Positions 54,553 to 62,484 of a DNA stretch of 64,000 nt are shown piece after piece. The stretch is taken from contig CANMRT010000001.1 of the NCBI GenBank assembly GCA_947500415.1, positions 1 through 64,000 on the forward strand, read 5' to 3'. This DNA comes from an uncultured Roseicyclus sp. GTDB taxonomy: Bacteria > Pseudomonadota > Alphaproteobacteria > Rhodobacterales > Rhodobacteraceae. Position numbers and translations under genes: made by a program. The notes under the pieces were generated by a model, which worked only from the letters and a program-made list of their open reading frames with translations, did not search any database and was not told the origin of the DNA. Position 1 is the first letter of the stretch, and each line of letters opens with the position of its first letter.

Positions 54553-54819
54553 ATGGATGAAATGCTTTTCTTCGACACGATGCGACAGGGTCTATGGGTA
54601 TCGGTCGCGATCTCGACGCCCATCCTGGCGGCAGCATTGATCTCCGGCATTTTGGTGGGTCTGTTTCAGGCCTTGACCAGCGTGCAGGAGATGACGCTGA
54701 CATTCGTGCCGAAGCTGGCGGCAATCGTTGTCGTTTTCTGGGCATCGATGGGGTTCATGACGCAGTCGCTCACCACGTATTTCGCAGACACGCTCGTGCC
54801 GATCATTGCGGGGATGTAG
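54553..54819 (+). CDS. fliQ: Flagellar export gate protein FliQ
   Basis: An 88-residue inner-membrane protein with two helices: GLWVSVAISTPILAAALISG ILVGLFQALTSVQEMTLTF and KLAAIVVVFWASMGFM. The FQALTSVQEMTLTFVPK loop is diagnostic. Its partners FliR, FlhB and FlhA are encoded at 58-62 kb; FliP is not in the window. It is 4 bp after fliE. Confidence 0.95.
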   Translation: MDEMLFFDTMRQGLWVSVAISTPILAAALISGILVGLFQALTSVQEMTLTFVPKLAAIVVVFWASMGFMTQSLTTYFADTLVPIIAGM

Positions 54820-54822
54820 CCG

Positions 54823-55545
54823 ATGGATAATCCCGGATATACCGCGTTGACCCGCCTGTCTGGCCTCGCACGCGAGATGTCGGTGGTGGCCAACAATATC
54901 GCCAACATCTCAACCACCGGCTTCCGTTCCGAGGGCCTTGTTTTTGCTGAACACATCACGGCCACGGGTCGTGGCGAACCAACGTTGAGCATGGGGAGCG
55001 CGATTGGGCGCTCAATCTCGGCGCAACAGGGCGCGTTGGAACAGACCGGCGGCACGTTCGACTTTGCGGTCGAGGGTGAGGGCTTTTTCATGGTCGAGGA
55101 CGCGCAGGGTCAGGCTTTGACGCGCGCGGGGGCGTTCATTCGCAACGACTTTGGAGAGTTGGTCACACCCCAAGGCGCGCGGCTGCTGGATGCTGGAGGG
55201 GCGCCGATATTCGTACCGCCCGACGCGCGATCCGTCGCTTTGGCGCCTGACGGAACCATCTCAGCCGATGGCCAACCACTTACCGTTGTGGGCCTTTTCA
55301 TGCCGAATGATCCGCTGGAGTTGTCGCGGCAATCCGGCACGCAGTTTACCGCAGAAAGTGGCTACATCCCCGCAGAAAACACACGTGTCATGCAGGGGTT
55401 TCTTGAGCGGTCGAACGTGAACGCAGTCGCCCAGATTTCCCGCATGATCGAGGTGCAGCGCGCCTACGAACTTGGCCAAAGCTTCATGGATGCCGAAGAC
55501 AATCGCATCCGTGATTTCCTGCGCACCGCCGGCCAGCGCAGTTGA
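54823..55545 (+). CDS. flgF: Flagellar basal-body rod protein FlgF
   Basis: A 240-residue rod protein. N-terminal motif VVANNIANISTTGFRSEGLV, middle GTFDFAVEGEGFFMVEDAQG, C-terminal ISRMIEVQRAYELGQSFM. These distinguish it from FlgG, which has the fuller NNIANMSTTGY. It starts 3 bp after fliQ and is 19 bp from flgG. Confidence 0.94.
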   Translation: MDNPGYTALTRLSGLAREMSVVANNIANISTTGFRSEGLVFAEHITATGRGEPTLSMGSAIGRSISAQQGALEQTGGTFDFAVEGEGFFMVEDAQGQALTRAGAFIRNDFGELVTPQGARLLDAGGAPIFVPPDARSVALAPDGTISADGQPLTVVGLFMPNDPLELSRQSGTQFTAESGYIPAENTRVMQGFLERSNVNAVAQISRMIEVQRAYELGQSFMDAEDNRIRDFLRTAGQRS

Positions 55546-55564
55546 TCCAGAAAGGATTTGAGAG

Positions 55565-56350
55565 ATGAGAGCCCTTGATATCGCCGCAACCGGCATGAGC
55601 GCGCAACAACTGCGCGTGGACGTAATCTCGAACAATATCGCCAATATGTCGACAACTGGCTATTCGCCACGCCGCGCTGACTTTGCTGATTTGCATTACC
55701 AACAATTGACCCGCGCCGGTGCGATTAATGCTGCGGACGGCACCGTTGTTCCAGCCGGCGTTCAGGTCGGCCTCGGGGTGCGTCCAGCGGCAGTCACGGT
55801 CACGTTTCAACAAGGGACGGTTGCCGCGACGGGCGGTGATCTGGACGTCGCCATTGAAGGCCGTGGTTATCTTGAGATCACGCTTCCCAGCGGAGAGAGC
55901 GCCTATACACGCGATGGTGCACTGCAACGCACGGGTGACGGTTTGATCGTGACCGCCGACGGGTTCGAGGTGAACCCGGGCATCACAATTCCAGCGGATG
56001 CTCGTTCGGTTGAGATCAATGCTTCTGGCGAGATCTACGCCACGTTTCTGGGTGAAGTTGAACCGCAGTTGCTGGGGCAGCTTAACCTTGTCGGGTTTTC
56101 GAACGACAGCGGGCTGGAAGCGATTGGATCGAATCTGTTTCTTGAAACCGGTGCGTCAGGTCCTCCATTGGCGGGCCAACCGGGGGAGGATGGCTTGGGA
56201 ACGCTGCGGCAAGGATATGTCGAGCAATCCTCCGTCGATTCCGTTAGGGAAATCACCGATCTGATCGAGGCGCAGCGTGGTTATGAGCTGAACGCCAAGG
56301 TTCTGACCGCAGCCGACCAGATGCTCGGCGCAACAACGCAGGTGCGGTGA
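55565..56350 (+). CDS. flgG: Flagellar basal-body distal rod protein FlgG
   Basis: A 261-residue distal rod protein. Start MRALDIAATGMSAQQLRVDV, rod motif ISNNIANMSTTGYSPRRADF, middle DLDVAIEGRGYLEITLPSGE, and C-terminal ITDLIEAQRGYELNAKVLTA plus ADQMLGATTQ. AGAAAGGATTTGAG is the ribosome binding site. Its stop shares a base with the flgA start (TGATG). Confidence 0.97.
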   Translation: MRALDIAATGMSAQQLRVDVISNNIANMSTTGYSPRRADFADLHYQQLTRAGAINAADGTVVPAGVQVGLGVRPAAVTVTFQQGTVAATGGDLDVAIEGRGYLEITLPSGESAYTRDGALQRTGDGLIVTADGFEVNPGITIPADARSVEINASGEIYATFLGEVEPQLLGQLNLVGFSNDSGLEAIGSNLFLETGASGPPLAGQPGEDGLGTLRQGYVEQSSVDSVREITDLIEAQRGYELNAKVLTAADQMLGATTQVR

Positions 56351-56772
56351 TGCGTATGCTGTTATTTCTTTTGGCGTTCGCGTTTCCCGCCAATGCCAAC
56401 GAAACCGTAGTAGCGGCAGGCACAATCCGAGGGGCGACCTTGATCGGACCTGCAGACGTCGCCCTTGTCGAGGGGGCAACGCCCGGCGCGCTATCGGACA
56501 TGGCAGATGCCGTTGGCATGGAGGCTCGGATCAATCTCTACCCCGGTCGGCCCATTCGCTCAGGTGATTTGCGTCCACCCGCCATCGTGGAGCGCAACGA
56601 GATCGTCTCGCTGCGTTACAATCATGGCGGCCTTCTTGTCATAACCGAGGGACGCGCCCTGGATCGCGCGGCTGAGGGTGAAGCCCTGCGTGTGATCAAT
56701 CTTGCCTCTCGTCAAACCGTCACCGCCGTCGCTTCCGCGCCTGGCCTTGTTACCGTTGGACCCAATCGATGA
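56350..56772 (+). CDS. flgA: Flagellar P-ring assembly protein FlgA
   Basis: A 140-residue exported chaperone for the P ring. Signal peptide MRMLLFLLAFAFPANA, then the SAF-like region ARINLYPGRPIRSGDLRPPA and IVERNEIVSLRYNHGGLLVI, and C-terminal EALRVINLASRQTVTAVA. It overlaps flgG by one base; a GTG at 56347 is the alternative start. It is on the short side for FlgA, which is usual in alphaproteobacteria. Confidence 0.93.
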   Translation: MRMLLFLLAFAFPANANETVVAAGTIRGATLIGPADVALVEGATPGALSDMADAVGMEARINLYPGRPIRSGDLRPPAIVERNEIVSLRYNHGGLLVITEGRALDRAAEGEALRVINLASRQTVTAVASAPGLVTVGPNR

Positions 56773-57509
56773 TTGTAAGCTTTTCGAAAATCTTCTGTGT
56801 GTGTGCCGTTAGCCTTGCGCTGACGGGCTGCGCCCGCCTCAGCCAAATCGGGCAAGAGCCTGAGCTGACTTCACCGGCAAATGGTAACGAGGTTTTTGCG
56901 ATGAACGTCGTGCCTATTCCGGACGCCGCCGATGTTCCTGACCGCGCCGAGGGAGCCTCACTTTGGACGTCGGGCAGGGCCTCCCTTTTGGGGGACCGTC
57001 GGGCGGGGCGACGCGGTGACATTCTGACGGTCGTTATCGAAATCGATGACAGTGCCGAATTCTCCAACTCGTCTGAGCGAGAGCGTTCGGGGTCAGAAGA
57101 GCTGGGCATCCCGAACCTGTTTGGATTGCCGCAGCGGATTGACGGACTGCTGACGCAGGGCGGGTCCCTTGGCGAAGCTGTGGACGTTGGCAGCACGAGC
57201 CGTTCATCCGGAGAAGGGGCTGTGCGGCGCAATGAGGAGCTGACCTTGAGGGTGGCGGCAACCGTGACGGAGGTCCTGCAAAACGGTGTTCTGCGCATCG
57301 AAGGCAGTCAGGAAGTGCGCGTTAACAATGAGGTGCGGGAACTCTTGGTGTCCGGTTACGTGCGTCCTGAAGACATCTCGCGTCAGAATTCCATTGAATA
57401 CGACCGCATTGCAGCGGCCCGGATCTCATACGGCGGCCGCGGTCTGATCACTGAGGCGCAACGCCCGCGCTACGGTCAGGAAGTCCTCGATACGGTTCTG
57501 CCGTTCTAA
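56769..57509 (+). CDS. flgH: Flagellar L-ring protein FlgH
   Basis: A 246-residue outer-membrane lipoprotein that forms the L ring. Signal peptide with lipobox LTGC (Cys near residue 21), then SLWTSGRASLLGDRRAGRRG and DILTVVIEIDDSAEFSNSSE, and C-terminal VSGYVRPEDISRQNSIEYDR and GQEVLDTVLPF, all FlgH motifs. ATG 56769 overlaps the flgA stop (ATGA). Confidence 0.97.
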   Translation: MIVSFSKIFCVCAVSLALTGCARLSQIGQEPELTSPANGNEVFAMNVVPIPDAADVPDRAEGASLWTSGRASLLGDRRAGRRGDILTVVIEIDDSAEFSNSSERERSGSEELGIPNLFGLPQRIDGLLTQGGSLGEAVDVGSTSRSSGEGAVRRNEELTLRVAATVTEVLQNGVLRIEGSQEVRVNNEVRELLVSGYVRPEDISRQNSIEYDRIAAARISYGGRGLITEAQRPRYGQEVLDTVLPF

Positions 57510-57526
57510 GCAAGGAGACAGGTCCA

Positions 57527-58072
57527 ATGATGCGAATGTTGCTATCCGTAGTATTGCTGCTGATTGGTATCGGCGGAGGTGTCGGTGCCGGTATTCTGCT
57601 TGGCGGTCGGGAGGAAGCTTCGGATATCGAAGCGGTCACTGAGGATGCCGGTGATGGCGAAGCCTCTGAGGAAGACGGAGAGTATCCTTCTGACGAAGAA
57701 GAGCAGGCAGAGCAGGAGCCGCCCCGCGTTGAGCAAACCGGCCAAGGCACCGAATACGTCCGATTGAACAATCAATTCGTGGTCCCGATCGTTCGCAGCG
57801 GAGCGGTAAGGTCGCTTGTGGTTCTTGGTCTGACGGTAGAGGTGCCGACAGGTCAGAACAGCCTGATCTTCGATCAGGAACCGCGGTTGCGCGATAGTTT
57901 CCTGCGCGTTCTGTTCGCCCATGCGAATGCGGGCGGTTTCGACGGCGTCTTTACGGAGGCAGAGGCAATGGAGCCGTTGCGCGAAGGCTTGCGGGAAGCT
58001 GCGCAGGGGATCCTGGGACGAAGCAATGCGTTTGACGTCTTGATCACTGACATAACGCGCCAAGACGCGTGA
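57527..58072 (+). CDS. fliL: Flagellar basal body-associated protein FliL-like
   Basis: A 181-residue protein with one N-terminal transmembrane helix (MLLSVVLLLIGIGGGVGAGI), a highly acidic linker (EDAGDGEASEEDGEYPSDEE) and a periplasmic FliL-type domain: VRLNNQFVVPIV, EPRLRDSFLRVLFAHANAGG and a C-terminal DVLITDITRQDA. FliL stabilises the stator around the rotor. It ends the + strand rod operon. The next gene converges on it with one base between stop codons. Confidence 0.88.
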   Translation: MMRMLLSVVLLLIGIGGGVGAGILLGGREEASDIEAVTEDAGDGEASEEDGEYPSDEEEQAEQEPPRVEQTGQGTEYVRLNNQFVVPIVRSGAVRSLVVLGLTVEVPTGQNSLIFDQEPRLRDSFLRVLFAHANAGGFDGVFTEAEAMEPLREGLREAAQGILGRSNAFDVLITDITRQDA

Positions 58073-58073
58073 G

Positions 58074-58454
58074 CTAACGCAAACGACGGCGACTCTCTTC
58101 CAGTTTTGCCGCCGTCGCTTTCTTTTTGATCATTTCTGCCAGCACGAGGTCCTTGCCGACAGCGCGCGCGGCCTTGGTCTTTTCCTGTTCGTAAGCGACC
58201 CTTGCCTTCGCAAGTTCTTGAAGGGTCGCAGCTTGCTGCATGCGCAAACGTTCGGCTTGGACCATCAGTGTTCCGGAAAGTGAAGGATCGTCGCTGGCGC
58301 TCATCAGGGCTTGTCGGTGTTGAGCCAACCGCTCCACGCGATTTTCAATCGTCCGAACCCGCTGGTTTACTTTGGCAACAGGCGCCAGCGCCTTGTCAGC
58401 CAAAAGGGCTGTGATGGTTTTCAGGCGCGCTAATCCTTGGAGGGTACGATCCAT
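58074..58454 (-). CDS. Small coiled-coil flagellar-cluster protein (FliJ-like position)
   Basis: A 126-residue protein starting MDRTLQGLARLKTITALLAD at 58454, sharing one base with the flhB stop (TAATG). Almost wholly long charged helix: VAKVNQRVRTIENRVERLAQ, RLRMQQAATLQELAKARVAY, EQEKTKAARAVGKDLVLAEM. Size, charge and antiparallel coiled-coil look recall FliJ, the export-apparatus stalk, but I saw no diagnostic motif. It is the last gene of flhA-fliR-flhB. Confidence 0.72.
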   Translation of the reverse strand: MDRTLQGLARLKTITALLADKALAPVAKVNQRVRTIENRVERLAQHRQALMSASDDPSLSGTLMVQAERLRMQQAATLQELAKARVAYEQEKTKAARAVGKDLVLAEMIKKKATAAKLEESRRRLR

Positions 58455-59539
58455 TACGATTTGCGGGCCTTTCGGCGCATCAGATCGGCGAAGCGAATGG
58501 CTGCTGCTACAGCTCGGTACTGATCGGGAAGGATGGGCGCGCCAATTTCGATGCTTGCATGAAGCGCGCGTGCAGTTGGCGGATCTGAGAAGATGGGAAC
58601 GCCGGCCTCTTGAGCGGTCTCGCGAATTTGGCGGGCAACTTCGTCCACTCCTTTTGCAACGCAAGTCGGGACACCGCCTTCGGACCGCTCCCATTTCAGG
58701 GCAACCGCGTAATGTGTCGGGTTTACTACGATCACATCGGCTGTCGGGACGTCCGAGATCATCTGATTCATGGCAATGGCTTGGCCCCTTTGACGCCTTT
58801 CCTGCTTGAAATGCGGGTCGCCTTCGGAGCTCTTCGTCTCATCCATGATTTCCTGCCGGGACATACGATTGCGCGTTTGCAGCTGGCTCCATTCCCAAAA
58901 CCAATCTGCCACGCCGATCACGGCGGTCATGCCCGCAATGACGATCAGAAAATCCAGAGAAAGCTGGCCGAGCATCGCCAGAATTTGCCCAGGCGACGCA
59001 TAGATCGAGACCAGGATCGCTTCTGCCCGGGCCCACAGGTAGATGGCCAGGAAAAGCGAAACAAGGAACAGTTTCGTCGCCGACTTTGCAAACTGGAACA
59101 GCCCTTGGGCGCCAAACTTTTGCTTCGCGTTCTCCAATAGGGAAATCCGGTTGGCCTTTGGGGCAAGTTTGGACGGTGTGAACAACAAGGCCCGTTGGCC
59201 GATCAAGGCGCACAAAAGCAAGCCGGCTGGTACAAGTGTGACCGCAGCTGCAGCCACCAATGTGCCGGACAAGAGCCCTACGGCAGGCCCGCTGCCTCCG
59301 GGATCGAGAAGTGTGGGCGCCAAAACCTCAGCACGTCCCAAGCTGGCATGGGTCAATAGGCCAATATGTTCCATCACCCAAGGCGCCAGCATCGCGCCTG
59401 ACAAAAGGAACCCACCGTAGACGATCGCGGTATTCAGATCGGCAGATCGAACAATTTCACCCTTCCTGCGCGCCTCGTCCAGTTTGCGCGGCGTCGGGTC
59501 AAATGGCTTATCTGAAGGGCTTTGAGTGTCTTCCATCAT
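58454..59539 (-). CDS. flhB: Flagellar export protein FlhB
   Basis: A 361-residue export gate and substrate-specificity switch. Start MMEDTQSPSDKPFDPTPRKL matches FlhB (SD.KT..PT.rkl). Four transmembrane segments are followed by the cytoplasmic domain with MSRQEIMDETKSSEGDPHFK and the autocleavage motif VIVVNPTHYAVALKW (NPTH). The C terminus has GVPIFSDPPTARALHASIEI. It overlaps fliR by ATGA. Confidence 0.97.
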   Translation of the reverse strand: MMEDTQSPSDKPFDPTPRKLDEARRKGEIVRSADLNTAIVYGGFLLSGAMLAPWVMEHIGLLTHASLGRAEVLAPTLLDPGGSGPAVGLLSGTLVAAAAVTLVPAGLLLCALIGQRALLFTPSKLAPKANRISLLENAKQKFGAQGLFQFAKSATKLFLVSLFLAIYLWARAEAILVSIYASPGQILAMLGQLSLDFLIVIAGMTAVIGVADWFWEWSQLQTRNRMSRQEIMDETKSSEGDPHFKQERRQRGQAIAMNQMISDVPTADVIVVNPTHYAVALKWERSEGGVPTCVAKGVDEVARQIRETAQEAGVPIFSDPPTARALHASIEIGAPILPDQYRAVAAAIRFADLMRRKARKS

Positions 59540-60306
59540 CGCGCTCCCAGCGGGGCTGAGAGCGCGCCTTCGAATGCTGTTAGCCAGATTGGCAGGATGA
59601 AAGGCGTCGTGATCAGCAACAGGACCAAACCGCCCCAGGTAATTGCGGGCGCGCCAACAAACGCGACCATCAGTTGAGGCATCGCCTTGTTAATGACACC
59701 CAGCGCGACGTTGTAGAGCAGCGAGGCAATCATGAAGGGTGCGGCCAGCGACATGGCCAACGCGAAACTGTCGCTGACTTTCGCAACGCCCCAACCCGCA
59801 AGATCGCGCGCACCGGGTAGGTCACCAAACGGCAGAATGTCGTAGGATCGCATAAAGGTTTCGACCAGATGGATGTGCAAACCCGACAAAACCGCCAGGG
59901 TCAGCCCGCCGAGCATCCAGATCGCCCCCATAGCCGGAAGTGGATCCGGTGTTGCGCCACCCATGATCTGGCTAAGCGAGGTCGATTGTGCGGCGATGGT
60001 GCCCGCAATCTGAAGCGCGTGAACCAAAAGGCGGAGGGCGAGGCCAAGGATTAGACCTGCCATCGCCTCCGAGAAGAACGCTGTGACAGGAGGCAGTACA
60101 CCGCTTTGCCCGACTGTGGATTGCAGGCCGGGGGTCAGGAAAACTGTGAAAGCGAAGGCTGCACCAAGGCGAATGCGCATTGGGATCATTTGCTCGCCGA
60201 AGCCCGGCAAAACGATGAAGCATGCTCCCACACGTAGAAAAACCGCGACACCGGTGGCGAGCCAGAGTTGGGAGATTGCCAGTATCTCTGAAAGCAAATC
60301 CGTCAT
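59536..60306 (-). CDS. fliR: Flagellar export gate protein FliR
   Basis: A 256-residue inner-membrane protein with about six helices. It contains GACFIVLPGFGEQMIPMRIR, FFSEAMAGLILGLALRLLVH and AGTIAAQSTSLSQIMGGATP, all FliR features. ATG 60306 overlaps the flhA stop (ATGA), and its own stop overlaps flhB. Confidence 0.96.
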   Translation of the reverse strand: MTDLLSEILAISQLWLATGVAVFLRVGACFIVLPGFGEQMIPMRIRLGAAFAFTVFLTPGLQSTVGQSGVLPPVTAFFSEAMAGLILGLALRLLVHALQIAGTIAAQSTSLSQIMGGATPDPLPAMGAIWMLGGLTLAVLSGLHIHLVETFMRSYDILPFGDLPGARDLAGWGVAKVSDSFALAMSLAAPFMIASLLYNVALGVINKAMPQLMVAFVGAPAITWGGLVLLLITTPFILPIWLTAFEGALSAPLGAR

Positions 60307-62378
60307 GGTGCGGCGAGACCAACGAGCGATGGTTTGGCCTCCAACCCGATTTCCTCGAACGAAAGAACCGGGTTCGGGATGCCGCGCGCGGTGAGGACGG
60401 TACGCAGGAAGCGTCGTCGCATGGCAGATGTGACCACCGCCGGATAGGTTCCCTTCGCGCTGGCTGTGGCGACCTTTTCGCTGACAGATTTGGCAAGTGC
60501 ATTAAACTCGTCAGGCGGTAGGGCGACTTCGGGTAAACCGGCTTCACCCCCAATCTGATAGCGCAAGAAGACATCTTCCCAATCGCTGGACAGTTGCACG
60601 AGCGGCAAGGTGCCGTCGGTCCGTTTCATCTCAGAAATCAGCTGAAACCCAAGACGTTGGCGCACATGTTCACAGATCATTTCCGGCTGGGTGGTTGAAC
60701 CGCGGGATTCAGCAATGGCTTCTAGGATAAGAGGGAGATTGCGGATCGAAACTTGCTCCGCCAGCAGCAAGCGTAAGATCGCATGAAGTAGATCTAGCGG
60801 AACCTTGTCAGGGACAAGTTCACTTAGCAGCCGACGGTTTTCCTCAGACCGTGTCCCGTCGGAGAGGGTGACAAAGGCATCCAGCTGACGCTGGAGTGTT
60901 TTGAAGGTCATCAGGCGAGAGAGGTTGCGTTTCAGAACTTCGAGCAAGTGGGTGGCAAGCACCTCGGACGGTGTGACCACTGTCATGCCAGCCAACGCTG
61001 CCCGTTCACGATCAGCCGGGCTGATCCATCGCGCGGGAGCTCCGTAAACAGGTTCGGCGGTTTCCTGGCCGTCGGGAAGATCGACGGCGCCGTCCTGGGT
61101 GAGCATCAGCACATGTGCAGGTTTCAGAGCTGCGGTAGCGTGCTCCACACCGAGCAATCTAATGGAATAGGTTCCGGGTGGAAGGTCGCCCCGATCGGTC
61201 AACCGCATCTCTGGCAGTAAGACACCAAAGGCGCGAGCAATATGTTCGCGCATGTTCTTGATGCGCGCATCAAGGCCGGTAGCCGGGTCGAGTGCCAAGC
61301 TTACGAGATCGGGCGCAAATTCGACGTGGATGTCGTCGACATCCAGCAAATCGCCAGTGGTGCTCGACGGCTCGTCCGCTTGTTCGAGTTGAGGAAGGTC
61401 TTGTTTTTCCTCGGCCTTCATTGTGCGCATGCGCCACCATGCAGCCCCGCCCAAAGCCAGCGCGCCAATCATGAACGGAGCGATGGGTAAGCCAGGAACC
61501 AAGGCGAAAATGCCCATCAATAGGCCGACTGTCGCGAGGGCAGAGGGGTGTTTGCCCAATTGCGTGAGCAACGCTGTATCCGTGGCGCCGGTCGCGCCGC
61601 CACGCGCCAAAAGCAAGGCAGATGCAATCGCGATAATGACCGCTGGGATCTGGCTGACTAGGCCGTCACCGACCGTTAGGATCGTGTATGTCTCGAAGGC
61701 CTGACCTATAGGCATGCCGTGCATCGTGGTCCCGATGATAAGGCCAACCACGAGGTTTAAAAGTGTGATGAGCAGGCCCGCAATTGCGTCGCCTTTGACG
61801 AATTTCGAGGCTCCGTCCAATGAACCGAAAAAGGTGGTCTCAGCCTGTTCACGTTCGCGCCTGGTTTTGGCTTCGGTGTGGTCGATGGCGCCAGCTGCCA
61901 TGTCGCTGTCGATGGCTAATTGTTTGCCCGGCATCCCGTCCAAGGCGAACCGCGCGCCGACTTCTGCCATGCGGGCCGCACCCTTGTTGATGACAATAAA
62001 GTTCACGATCAGCAGGACACAAAAGATCACGAGCCCCATGACGACCGAGCCGCCGATCACGAACATCGCGAAGCCTTCGATCACGCCGCCGGCGGCATCG
62101 GTTCCAGTGTGGCCTTGGCCGATAATCAGCTTGGTCGAAGAAACGTTGAGCGACAGGCGAAGCATGAGAGACGCAAGCAGAACAGTCGGAAAAGCAGAGA
62201 AATCCAGTGGCCGCTCGATAAACAGCGTCACCGTGAAAATCAGAATGGCCAAACCGAATGAGGCAGCAAGGCCGAGGTCGAGGATGAAGGATGGGACGGG
62301 CAGGATCATCATTATGATCACTGCCATCAGTGCTAAGGCGAACAGGATTGTGGGTTGGAACAACGCTTTTGCCGACAT
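60303..62378 (-). CDS. flhA: Flagellar export protein FlhA
   Basis: A 691-residue export gate protein. Eight transmembrane helices start at FQPTILFALALMAVIIMMIL. The FHIPEP-like loop is AEVGARFALDGMPGKQLAID with SDMAAG after it, and the cytoplasmic domain runs from about residue 330, with VHVEFAPDLVSLALDPATG-type sequence near residue 350 and LPVVQLSSDWED-like LPLVQLSSDWEDVFLRYQIG near the end. ATG 62378 has a plausible site and no upstream extension is needed. It leads the minus-strand unit flhA-fliR-flhB. Confidence 0.98.
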   Translation of the reverse strand: MSAKALFQPTILFALALMAVIIMMILPVPSFILDLGLAASFGLAILIFTVTLFIERPLDFSAFPTVLLASLMLRLSLNVSSTKLIIGQGHTGTDAAGGVIEGFAMFVIGGSVVMGLVIFCVLLIVNFIVINKGAARMAEVGARFALDGMPGKQLAIDSDMAAGAIDHTEAKTRREREQAETTFFGSLDGASKFVKGDAIAGLLITLLNLVVGLIIGTTMHGMPIGQAFETYTILTVGDGLVSQIPAVIIAIASALLLARGGATGATDTALLTQLGKHPSALATVGLLMGIFALVPGLPIAPFMIGALALGGAAWWRMRTMKAEEKQDLPQLEQADEPSSTTGDLLDVDDIHVEFAPDLVSLALDPATGLDARIKNMREHIARAFGVLLPEMRLTDRGDLPPGTYSIRLLGVEHATAALKPAHVLMLTQDGAVDLPDGQETAEPVYGAPARWISPADRERAALAGMTVVTPSEVLATHLLEVLKRNLSRLMTFKTLQRQLDAFVTLSDGTRSEENRRLLSELVPDKVPLDLLHAILRLLLAEQVSIRNLPLILEAIAESRGSTTQPEMICEHVRQRLGFQLISEMKRTDGTLPLVQLSSDWEDVFLRYQIGGEAGLPEVALPPDEFNALAKSVSEKVATASAKGTYPAVVTSAMRRRFLRTVLTARGIPNPVLSFEEIGLEAKPSLVGLAAP

Positions 62379-62484
62379 CAGAACGTCGCCTCCACGCGAG
62401 CGAATACTGCGCAGTCATTTGTCGCTTGGAGCAATTGGGTGGAATTGGGTCCGAAACGCATTCTGCGGTTTCCGATCATTAAAG

